Of a stretch of DNA of 5,254 nt, positions 1 to 5,254 are shown one piece after another (position 1 is the first letter of the stretch; each line of letters begins with the position of its first letter). A program made the position numbers and the translations under genes. Origin of the DNA: Kocuria sp. (GTDB taxonomy: Bacteria; Actinomycetota; Actinomycetes; Actinomycetales; Micrococcaceae); the NCBI GenBank assembly GCA_030453435.1, contig JAKDKI010000177.1, positions 1 through 5,254 on the forward strand, written 5' to 3'. Below the pieces are notes generated by a model. That model made no database searches, was not told where the DNA came from, and saw only the letters and a program-made list of their open reading frames with translations.

Positions 1-169
1 CCTGGCCGTCCTGAGTTCGCTGTCACTCATCGTGGTGCTTGTAGCGGCTCTCATGGGACACGTCGTCTGGGGCGGTTTCACAATCTTTCCGGCCATTTTC
101 TTCCCTGTCGCGTTCATGCTCATGTGCATCGAGCTGGCCCGCACAGCCCTGAGGCGACGCCGCCGCTGA
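1..169 (+). CDS. C-terminal fragment of a small membrane protein, function unknown
   Basis: The reading frame is open from the left edge (first full codon at base 2) to a TGA at 167-169, giving 55 visible residues; the start lies outside the window. The visible part is strongly hydrophobic. It has one likely membrane helix over residues 3-22 or so, a short turn containing GHVVWGG, a second helix over about residues 30-48 rich in Phe, Ile and Met, and then a basic tail ending in five arginines. By the positive-inside rule the C terminus should be cytoplasmic. I recognise no family. The GC-rich third positions fit an actinobacterial gene, and the clean stop before a non-coding gap supports it being real. 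It lies 85 bp upstream of the response regulator on the same strand; a functional link cannot be inferred. Confidence 0.65.
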   Translation, partial: LAVLSSLSLIVVLVAALMGHVVWGGFTIFPAIFFPVAFMLMCIELARTALRRRRR

Positions 170-216
170 ACCCGCCCGAACGACGTCGGACCCGTCCAGA
201 AAACAACTGGAATTGC

Positions 217-234
217 TTCAGTATGCGTTCAGGA
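217..234 (+). promoter_or_regulatory. Candidate direct-repeat binding site for an OmpR/PhoP-type regulator
   Basis: Two TTCAG copies lie at 217-221 and 228-232, 11 bp apart start to start, which is one helical turn. Taken as 7-bp units (TTCAGTA and TTCAGGA) with a 4-bp spacer, this matches the architecture of tandem sites bound by OmpR-family dimers. It lies 21 bp before the preferred GTG start of a PhoP-like regulator, where autoregulation would act. The repeat is short and could be chance; no convincing -35/-10 pair was found beside it. Confidence 0.25.
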
Positions 235-254
235 AACTCCGAGACACTGGGCTG

Positions 255-968
<714 letters not shown>

Positions 969-972
969 TCCC

Positions 973-2445
973 TTGTCCCAGATTTCCCGCAGGTGGCGTT
1001 CCGCGTCACTGCGCTCGCAGCTCATGGTCCTCACGGGCCTGCTGCTGGCCACCAGCATTCTTGTGACCTCGCTGGTGGCCATTTCCGTGCTGCGGGACAC
1101 GCTGGTCGACAATACGGATCAAGAGCTGCGACAGTCCATGAGTTCCGTGTCCTCCGTGCTCCTGGACGAGCTGGAGGGGACCATTGCCACCCCCGTTCCC
1201 CATGCCGGGTACTTGTTGGACGCTCAGGGCAATGTCATCGCGTCTGCGGAGAACAGCCAGGACTCCAGTATCACTCGTCCCGCCCCGGATCTGTCCGGTA
1301 TGAATCTCTCCTACGTGGTGTCCCACAATCAGAAACCGACCACGGTCTCTGCCATCGGTGCACCCGAGCGGAAATGGCGGGTCTTGCCCGCCAAACTTCA
1401 GCACTACGACATGTCCGTGGTGGTGGCCCAGCCGCTGGACCGCACCAACTCGATCATTTCAGCGGTGTCGCTGCTGACCTTCAGTTTCGGTGTCGCCACA
1501 TTATTGGCCGCCATGGCAGTGGGTTGGGTCCTGGTCACCAGGGCATTCGCGCCCCTGCGGGAAGTGGAGTCCACGGCCGCCCAGATTGCGGAGGGTGACC
1601 TTTCACAGCGCATGGAAGGGTACAACTCCCAAACCGAGATCGGTCAACTGTCCATGTCGCTCAACACGATGCTCGGCCACATCGAGGACGCCTTTGAAGC
1701 GCGTACCCGGTCCGAGACCAAGCTCCGGCGGTTCGTGGCCGATGCCTCCCACGAACTGCGCACGCCGCTGGTGTCCATCCGTGGCTACTCAGAGCTCTAC
1801 CGGCACGGTGCCCTGCAGAACAAGGACGATGTTGGCAAGGCCATGGACCGCATCGAATCCGAGGCCAAACGGATGACCCAGTTGGTGGAGGACCTTCTCA
1901 CTCTGGCCCGCCTGGATGAGCGCCGCCCCGCCACCATGCAGCACATGGACCTGTTACACCTCGCCTACGACGCCGCCTCCGATGCACACGCCACCGCGCC
2001 GGACCGCGCCGTTCAGGTGGTGGGCCTCGCTGATACCGCACCGGAACAGGCGTGGACCTACGGTGATGAGTCGAAACTGCGCCAGGTGGTGGCCAATCTC
2101 CTGACCAACGCGCTGCGCTACACGCCCGCCGGTTCCCCTGTTGAGCTGGCCGTTGGTCTGGAACCAAGCGTCGACGGGCGTTCCAACGCCGTGATCCAGG
2201 TCCGCGACCACGGGGCCGGTATCCACGGTGACGACGCCGATCGGGTCTTCGAGCGCTTCTACCGCGCGGATTCTTCCCGCACACGTGAGACCGGTGGTAC
2301 CGGGTTGGGCCTGTCCATTGTGGCGGCGATCGTTGAACAGCACGACGGCACCGTGAAACTCGAGGAGACGGACGGTGGCGGTGCAACCTTCACCGTGCGG
2401 GTGCCGCACAGTCAGCCTGTGGACAACGCCCCTGCTGTCGACTGA
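973..2445 (+). CDS. Two-component sensor histidine kinase (HAMP-HisKA-HATPase), PhoR-like
   Basis: This is the membrane kinase partner of the preceding regulator, 490 residues from the TTG at 973. It has a basic N terminus (RRWRSASLRSQ), a first membrane helix at about 17-40, an extracytoplasmic sensor region at about 41-160, a second helix at about 161-189 and a HAMP linker at about 187-240. The HisKA H-box FVADASHELRTPL carries the phosphoacceptor H260. The ATPase domain follows, with the N-box (N375, N379), G1 DHGAGI (D412), F-box VFERFYR and G2 GGTGLGLS (442-448). All catalytic boxes are intact. The sensor region resembles no ligand-binding family I can name. The start was chosen because TTG lies 4 bp after the regulator's stop and keeps the basic pre-helix segment. 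A GTG at 925 overlapping the regulator and an ATG at 1024 inside helix 1 are alternatives. Tight spacing implies translational coupling. Confidence 0.93.
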   Translation: MSQISRRWRSASLRSQLMVLTGLLLATSILVTSLVAISVLRDTLVDNTDQELRQSMSSVSSVLLDELEGTIATPVPHAGYLLDAQGNVIASAENSQDSSITRPAPDLSGMNLSYVVSHNQKPTTVSAIGAPERKWRVLPAKLQHYDMSVVVAQPLDRTNSIISAVSLLTFSFGVATLLAAMAVGWVLVTRAFAPLREVESTAAQIAEGDLSQRMEGYNSQTEIGQLSMSLNTMLGHIEDAFEARTRSETKLRRFVADASHELRTPLVSIRGYSELYRHGALQNKDDVGKAMDRIESEAKRMTQLVEDLLTLARLDERRPATMQHMDLLHLAYDAASDAHATAPDRAVQVVGLADTAPEQAWTYGDESKLRQVVANLLTNALRYTPAGSPVELAVGLEPSVDGRSNAVIQVRDHGAGIHGDDADRVFERFYRADSSRTRETGGTGLGLSIVAAIVEQHDGTVKLEETDGGGATFTVRVPHSQPVDNAPAVD

Positions 2446-2505
2446 ATCCACTGTTGCTCCGGCGGCCCACGTTGCTGAACGGCATTGTTGCCTACGGTAT
2501 GAGCG

Positions 2506-2521
2506 TCCGGGACACCCCGGA
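2506..2521 (+). other. Small hairpin in the kinase-WXG100 gap
   Basis: TCCGGG (2506-2511) and CCCGGA (2516-2521) are a perfect 6-bp inverted repeat around the loop ACAC. It lies in the 104-bp gap after the kinase and ends 16 bp before the WXG100 ribosome binding site. It could be a leader hairpin or a weak partial terminator. No T-run follows, so a strong intrinsic terminator is unlikely. Confidence 0.4.
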
Positions 2522-2537
2522 AGCTCACACCCACAGC

Positions 2538-2543
2538 AAGGAG
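2538..2543 (+). promoter_or_regulatory. Ribosome binding site of the WXG100 gene
   Basis: AAGGAG lies 6 nt before the ATG at 2550. It is the strongest ribosome binding site on the plus strand of the window and fixes this start against an upstream in-frame ATG at 2499, which has no such site. The strength fits a protein secreted in quantity. Confidence 0.85.
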
Positions 2544-2549
2544 ACAGCC

Positions 2550-2840
2550 ATGGCACAGTTCGTGGTCGACAGCGACACCATTGCCGCCAAATCCCAACAG
2601 GCCCAAGGCCACATTGAACGATTGACGGGCGAGGTCAATGGCATGACATCCACGCTCACGGATCTACAGAACTCTTGGACCGGCACGGCATCCGCAAACT
2701 TCCAAGAAGCCTTCCGATCGTGGCGTGCCGCTCAAGCACAGATGGAGCAGGCCATGGCCCAGATCAATCAGGCTTTGACGACCGCGGGTAACCAGTACGC
2801 GGAAACCGAAGCAGCCAACGCCCGCATGTTCGCAGGCTGA
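2550..2840 (+). CDS. WXG100 (ESAT-6-like) protein, putative type VII secretion substrate
   Basis: The 96-residue protein has the standard WXG100 size. It is predicted to be two long amphipathic helices joined by the turn NSWTGTAS, with the diagnostic W43-x-G45 at mid-length. Near the C terminus it has Y83-AET-E87, the YxxxD/E signal used by type VII (ESX/Ess) secretion. There is no signal peptide, no membrane segment and no cysteine, as usual for the family. Members work as homo- or heterodimers and are exported by an EccC/EssC ATPase. No partner WXG gene and no secretion component is visible here, so the gene appears to be an orphan. It lies 104 bp after the sensor kinase on the same strand and may share its transcript or have its own promoter (a weak TTGCTG at 2472 and TACGGT at 2493 with a short 15-bp spacer). 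Its role in this organism is unknown. Confidence 0.92.
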   Translation: MAQFVVDSDTIAAKSQQAQGHIERLTGEVNGMTSTLTDLQNSWTGTASANFQEAFRSWRAAQAQMEQAMAQINQALTTAGNQYAETEAANARMFAG

Positions 2841-2851
2841 GTGCGGTCAGC
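2836..2851. repeat. Short inverted repeat spanning the two convergent stop codons
   Basis: GCTGA (2836-2840) and TCAGC (2847-2851) form a 5-bp inverted repeat around GTGCGG. Its arms contain the TGA stops of the WXG100 gene (plus strand) and of the RNase H gene (minus strand). It could give a weak bidirectional hairpin, but it is short, has no T-run and may simply result from two TGA stops facing each other. Confidence 0.3.
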
Positions 2852-3842
2852 TCTCCGTCGTGACCTGGTGATAGCGCAGTAGCCAAGGCCCCATTTCGTT
2901 GTGGTGGTCCTCGCGGATCCACAGTGAGCTTCGCCGGGTCACGGTGGCACTGTCGGTAAGCCTGTAGGACAGGTGAATGGCCCCCGATCCCAGCGCCAAT
3001 ACGCTGCTGTGGCTCAGATCGGGTCGGGCGTTCGAGGTAGTCCCCCGGTGCTCAGCGAGGAATGCCCCGGAATCCTTGACCGAACCATCACGAGCGACGA
3101 ATTCGAAGTCCTCGTGGAGCAATTCTTCGCGACGTTCCCCCGAGGTCTCCGGGGACAAGAGCGTGGTTTCAAGTGTGATCAGGCGGTTCGCCGGATCCGC
3201 GTCCTGGGCGATCCGCTCAGCATTACCAGGTTCCTCGAGCGCGGGATCATTCTCCTGGGCCCACAGCTCCGAGAACAGATCCGGCTCCTCGTGGGAGTCG
3301 TCTCCGAAGGAGTTAGCCGGTCCCGTTGCCGAGCGTTGCGACGGAACCTCTTGGACGGACCCATTACTGTCGCGGAAGCCCGGCCCCACGGGCATGTCCT
3401 GTTCAGCGTGGCCCGCCTGGTAAGCGGATGCCATTGCACGGGCTCGTTGATCCGCGGCCTCATTGAGCTCGTGCCCGGCGTGACCCTTGACCCATTCGAA
3501 TTCCACGGTGCGCCCGGCCATTTCCCGGTCCAGAGCCTTCATGATGTCCACGTTGAGGACCGGCTTGCCGTCCTTCTTCTTCCAGCCCTTCTTCTTCCAC
3601 CCCGGCATCCACTTGGTGATGGAATTAATGACGTACTGGCTGTCGCACAGGATTTTGACCGGCTCGTCTGCAACGTGACGGGTGGACTCCAGGAGGTTCA
3701 AAACAGCGGTGAGTTCCCCCATGTTGTTGGTGCCGTGGCCCCAGCCACCAGCGTGCCAGGAACTCTCATCGATGAACCAGGCCCAACCGGCGGGACCGGG
3801 ATTTCCCAGGGCAGAACCGTCCGCCGCAGCAATAATCGTCAT
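2847..3842 (-). CDS. rnhA: Ribonuclease HI with C-terminal DUF4440/NTF2-like domain
   Basis: Ribonuclease HI cleaves the RNA strand of RNA:DNA hybrids, such as R-loops and primer remnants. The first 140 or so of 331 residues form a complete type 1 RNase H domain. It has D8 in AADGSALGNPGPAGWA, E43 in NMGELTAV, D67 in CDSQYVI, H121 in EWVKGHAGHELNEAAD and D131, which together give the full metal-binding and catalytic set. It also has the basic protrusion WKKKGWKKKDGKPV, as in the E. coli enzyme. Residues about 145-210 are an acidic, low-complexity linker containing PDLFSELW. Residues about 217-331 look like a DUF4440/SnoaL-type NTF2 fold (ALL/TLLSPE start, HEDFEFVARDG, then RRSSLWIRED and WLLRYHQVT). 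Classical RNase HI has about 155 residues, so the protein is twice the usual length with no frameshift. The ATG at 3842 has GAAG about 8 nt upstream. It lies 40 bp after mgtC and is probably co-transcribed. The role of the second domain is unknown. Confidence 0.92.
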   Translation of the reverse strand: MTIIAAADGSALGNPGPAGWAWFIDESSWHAGGWGHGTNNMGELTAVLNLLESTRHVADEPVKILCDSQYVINSITKWMPGWKKKGWKKKDGKPVLNVDIMKALDREMAGRTVEFEWVKGHAGHELNEAADQRARAMASAYQAGHAEQDMPVGPGFRDSNGSVQEVPSQRSATGPANSFGDDSHEEPDLFSELWAQENDPALEEPGNAERIAQDADPANRLITLETTLLSPETSGERREELLHEDFEFVARDGSVKDSGAFLAEHRGTTSNARPDLSHSSVLALGSGAIHLSYRLTDSATVTRRSSLWIREDHHNEMGPWLLRYHQVTTES

Positions 3843-3882
3843 GCGATCATCTTCGCAAACGACTCCGACAGGCAGGAACTGC

Positions 3883-4587
3883 TTACTCGTCGGCTCCGGG
3901 TTCCGGCATCACGGCCGCCGAGATCACACCCGGAACTTCGGAGAACTCAACCACGGCACGGTGCATGTCCGTGCGCCCCAGCATTTTGAGCGCCATGACC
4001 ACGTGAGCTCCGGAACTCGTGTACACCCGCTCCGTGCGCAGTACTGTCACCGCAAGATTCAGCTCCGTAGCCGCCGTGAGAACGGAGCGGAGGACTCCCC
4101 TACCGTCCTCGTAACGCAATTCGATGATCTGGCGGCCCGGGAACCGAAGCAAATAGGCGGAGACGGGTTTGAGTGCCAGAGAAACGAAGAGTTGGATCAG
4201 GGTGCCGAGGACAGCCAACGGAAAGAGCCCGGCACCACACGCCATCCCCACGGCGGCGGCCACCCAGACACTCGCGGCCGTGGTGAGCCCGTGCACCACG
4301 TCCTTGTGAAGGAAGATGACGCCCGCCCCCAGGAAACCGATTCCCGTGACCACTTGCGCGGCAATGCGCGAAGGATCTCCCGGCCCCTGTTCAACACCGG
4401 GGAGCGCGTAGAAACCATAGGCGGAAACCAGAGTGAAGATGGCGGAGCCCGTGCCCACCAGTGCGTGGGTTCGGACTCCCGCGGATTTTCGCCTCAGCTG
4501 CCGCTCCACTCCCACCACGGTGCACAGTCCGAACGCAAGGAGCACCGCGGTGGCCTGAGCCCAGACCTGCTCGTCCAATTCCCACAC
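3883..4587 (-). CDS. MgtC/SapB-family membrane protein
   Basis: The protein has 234 residues from the GTG at 4587. The N-terminal half carries the family hallmarks: GVERQLRRKSAGVRTHALVG (from residue 26) followed by TGSA, then VVTGIGFLGAGVIF (about 79-92) and TTAASVWVAAAVGMACG (about 102-118). Four to five membrane helices are expected between about residues 8 and 145. The last 80 or so residues (from about 152) form a soluble alpha/beta segment like the ACT-type tail of MgtC. In other bacteria, MgtC helps growth at low magnesium and virulence, partly through the F1Fo ATP synthase. That role is not demonstrated for this protein, and many MgtC/SapB members have unknown function. The start was chosen because AGGGGAGG lies 6 nt before this GTG; the ATG at 4617 has no ribosome binding site. 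The gene is followed after 40 bp by rnhA and lies downstream of the groEL terminator. Confidence 0.9.
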   Translation of the reverse strand: MWELDEQVWAQATAVLLAFGLCTVVGVERQLRRKSAGVRTHALVGTGSAIFTLVSAYGFYALPGVEQGPGDPSRIAAQVVTGIGFLGAGVIFLHKDVVHGLTTAASVWVAAAVGMACGAGLFPLAVLGTLIQLFVSLALKPVSAYLLRFPGRQIIELRYEDGRGVLRSVLTAATELNLAVTVLRTERVYTSSGAHVVMALKMLGRTDMHRAVVEFSEVPGVISAAVMPEPGADE

Positions 4588-4593
4588 GGTACG

Positions 4594-4601
4594 CCTCCCC
4601 T
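4594..4601 (-). promoter_or_regulatory. Ribosome binding site of the mgtC-like gene
   Basis: On the minus strand AGGGGAGG lies 6 nt before the GTG at 4587. It decides the start in favour of GTG over the upstream in-frame ATG at 4617 and TTG at 4701. Confidence 0.8.
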
Positions 4602-4612
4602 GGTTACGTCCG

Positions 4613-4618
4613 ATCATA
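4613..4618 (-). promoter_or_regulatory. Candidate -10 element for the mgtC-like gene
   Basis: On the minus strand TATGAT matches five of six bases of the TATAAT consensus. It lies just beyond the groEL terminator hairpin and about 25 bp before the mgtC start, leaving room for a short leader holding the ribosome binding site. No good -35 is seen: 17 bp upstream the sequence is TCCCGG, inside the terminator. The element would therefore be weak or activator-dependent, or else chance. Confidence 0.3.
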
Positions 4619-4625
4619 AGCGCAC

Positions 4626-4672
4626 GACAGAGCCCCCGGGACGCAGCTGAACTGCGCTCCGGGGGCTCTGTC
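4626..4672 (-). terminator. Strong hairpin terminator after groEL
   Basis: A perfect 14-bp GC-rich inverted repeat (4626-4639 with 4659-4672, GACAGAGCCCCCGG on the plus strand) encloses an inner 5-bp stem (CGCAG 4642-4646 with CTGCG 4652-4656) and the loop CTGAA. It starts 48 bp after the groEL stop and ends before the mgtC start. On the minus strand it is followed by GTGCGCTT rather than a T-run, as is common in high-GC actinobacteria. It most likely ends the groEL transcript; a role as attenuator for read-through into mgtC is possible. Confidence 0.8.
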
Positions 4673-4679
4673 ACGGCTG

Positions 4680-4699
4680 GACCGCGCGAGGCGGCGGTC
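4680..4699 (-). repeat. Second hairpin in the groEL-mgtC gap
   Basis: GACCGC (4680-4685) and GCGGTC (4694-4699) are a perfect 6-bp inverted repeat with an 8-base loop. It lies between the groEL stop and the main terminator hairpin. It may help termination or protect the 3' end of the groEL transcript. Confidence 0.45.
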
Positions 4700-4703
4700 A
4701 AGC

Positions 4704-4717
4704 GTGCCCTAAGGCAC
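4704..4717 (-). repeat. Small hairpin just after the groEL stop codon
   Basis: GTGCC (4704-4708) and GGCAC (4713-4717) pair around CTAA, 3 bp beyond the groEL stop codon at 4721-4723. It is the first of three consecutive hairpins in this gap in the direction of groEL transcription. Confidence 0.4.
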
Positions 4718-4720
4718 TGC

Positions 4721-5254
4721 TTACATCATGCCGCCCATGCCACCCATGGGATCCGCGCCGGCACCGGCGGGAGCCTCGGGCTCGGGCTTGTCGGCCACGA
4801 CGGCCTCGGTGGTGAGGAACAGACCGGCAATGGAGGCCGCGTTCTGCAGAGCAGAGCGGGTCACCTTGACCGGGTCGTTGATGCCCGCAGCCATCAGGTC
4901 GGTGTACTCGCCAGTGGCGGCGTTGAGACCGTGACCGGTCTCCAGTCCGCGCACCTTGTCCACGACCACGCCGGGCTCCATGCCGGCGTTAGCAGCAATC
5001 TGCTTGAGCGGTGCGTCGATGGCGACCTTGACGATGTTGGCACCGGTTGCCTCGTCACCGGTCAGCTGCAGCTTGTCGAAGGCCTTCTGACCGGCCTGGA
5101 TCAGTGCAACGCCACCACCGGCCACGATGCCCTCTTCCACGGCGGCCTTGGCGTTACGCACAGCATCTTCGATGCGGTGCTTACGTTCCTTGAGCTCCAC
5201 CTCGGTTGCGGCACCGGCCTTGAGCACTGCCACACCGCCGGCCAGCTTGGCCAG
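4721..5254 (-). CDS. groEL: 60-kDa chaperonin GroEL (GroEL2 type), C-terminal third
   Basis: The last 177 residues of GroEL are visible; the frame runs off the right edge and ends with TAA. GroEL forms a double heptameric ring that folds proteins in the cytoplasm using ATP, with GroES as cap. The visible part covers the end of the apical/intermediate region and the equatorial ATPase domain. It shows [19 protein letters not shown], with the Asp that matches catalytic D398 of the E. coli protein, then [13 protein letters not shown], then the NAATGEY segment and [21 protein letters not shown], with the nucleotide-contacting Asp equivalent to D495. It ends in [10 protein letters not shown]. This Gly-Met tail, without a histidine-rich end, marks the housekeeping GroEL2 type rather than actinobacterial GroEL1. 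No defect is seen. Heat-shock control elements would lie upstream, outside the window. Confidence 0.97.
   Translation of the reverse strand: MAKLAGGVAVLKAGAATEVELKERKHRIEDAVRNAKAAVEEGIVAGGGVALIQAGQKAFDKLQLTGDEATGANIVKVAIDAPLKQIAANAGMEPGVVVDKVRGLETGHGLNAATGEYTDLMAAGINDPVKVTRSALQNAASIAGLFLTTEAVVADKPEPEAPAGAGADPMGGMGGMM

Noticed and set aside
181..188. CGACGTCG palindrome upstream of the response regulator
   Set aside because: An 8-bp palindrome is expected by chance in GC-rich DNA, and no second copy or promoter context supports it as an operator.
213..254. TTG start giving a 251-residue response regulator
   Set aside because: No ribosome binding site precedes it, and the 14 extra residues are not part of the receiver fold; GTG at 255 is preferred, although its own ribosome binding site is weak.
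2525..2537. TCACA/CACAGC wording before the WXG100 gene as a mycobacterial-type PhoP site
   Set aside because: The two near-copies are only about 7 bp apart rather than 11 and run into the ribosome binding site, so they do not fit a tandem OmpR-family operator.
2499..2549. Upstream in-frame ATG at 2499 for the WXG100 gene
   Set aside because: It has no ribosome binding site and would add 17 residues to a protein that already has the family's standard length from the ATG at 2550.
2973..3989. 338-residue open frame on the plus strand
   Set aside because: It is antisense to the RNase H gene, which has all catalytic residues, and it runs across the rnhA-mgtC gap without any recognisable domain.
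3682..4650. 322-residue open frame on the plus strand
   Set aside because: It is antisense to the MgtC-family gene and part of rnhA; its composition is rich in Arg, His and Gly, typical of a shadow frame.
4588..4701. Longer MgtC-family protein from TTG at 4701 or ATG at 4617
   Set aside because: The 4701 start would read through the terminator hairpin, and neither start has a ribosome binding site, whereas GTG at 4587 has AGGGGAGG at the right distance.

Overview
The window looks like the chromosome of a high-GC Gram-positive actinobacterium, most likely of the Micrococcales (Micrococcaceae-like). The evidence is the GC-rich codon use with GTG/TTG starts, a response regulator/kinase pair closest in motif detail to mycobacterial PhoP/PhoR, a WXG100 (ESAT-6-like) protein, and a GroEL ending in the Gly-Met tail of actinobacterial GroEL2. 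The genus call is inference; no database search was possible.

Layout, plus strand (1-2840): the C-terminal end of a small membrane protein (to 169); an 85-bp gap holding a possible direct-repeat operator; an OmpR/PhoP-family response regulator (255-968); its HAMP/HisKA sensor kinase (973-2445), which starts 4 bp after the regulator's stop; a 104-bp gap with a small hairpin; and a 96-residue WXG100 protein (2550-2840) with a strong ribosome binding site. Layout, minus strand (5254-2847, converging on the WXG100 gene): the 3' end of groEL (4721-5254), a 133-bp gap with three successive hairpins including a 14-bp perfect-stem terminator, an MgtC/SapB-family membrane protein (3883-4587), and a ribonuclease HI fused to a C-terminal DUF4440/NTF2-like domain (2847-3842). 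The stop codons of the WXG100 and RNase H genes are separated by only 6 bp.

How the genes may work together: the regulator and kinase form one signalling operon, and the co-directional WXG100 gene just downstream is a candidate target or operon member. MgtC and RNase H are separated by 40 bp and are probably co-transcribed; groEL upstream appears insulated from them by its terminator. Most of the window is conserved housekeeping or signalling material. The least ordinary items are the two-domain RNase H, the orphan WXG100 gene beside a PhoPR-like system, and the hairpin cluster between groEL and mgtC. I see no mobile element, CRISPR array, tRNA or rRNA, and no clear sign of an undescribed defence or other multi-gene system.
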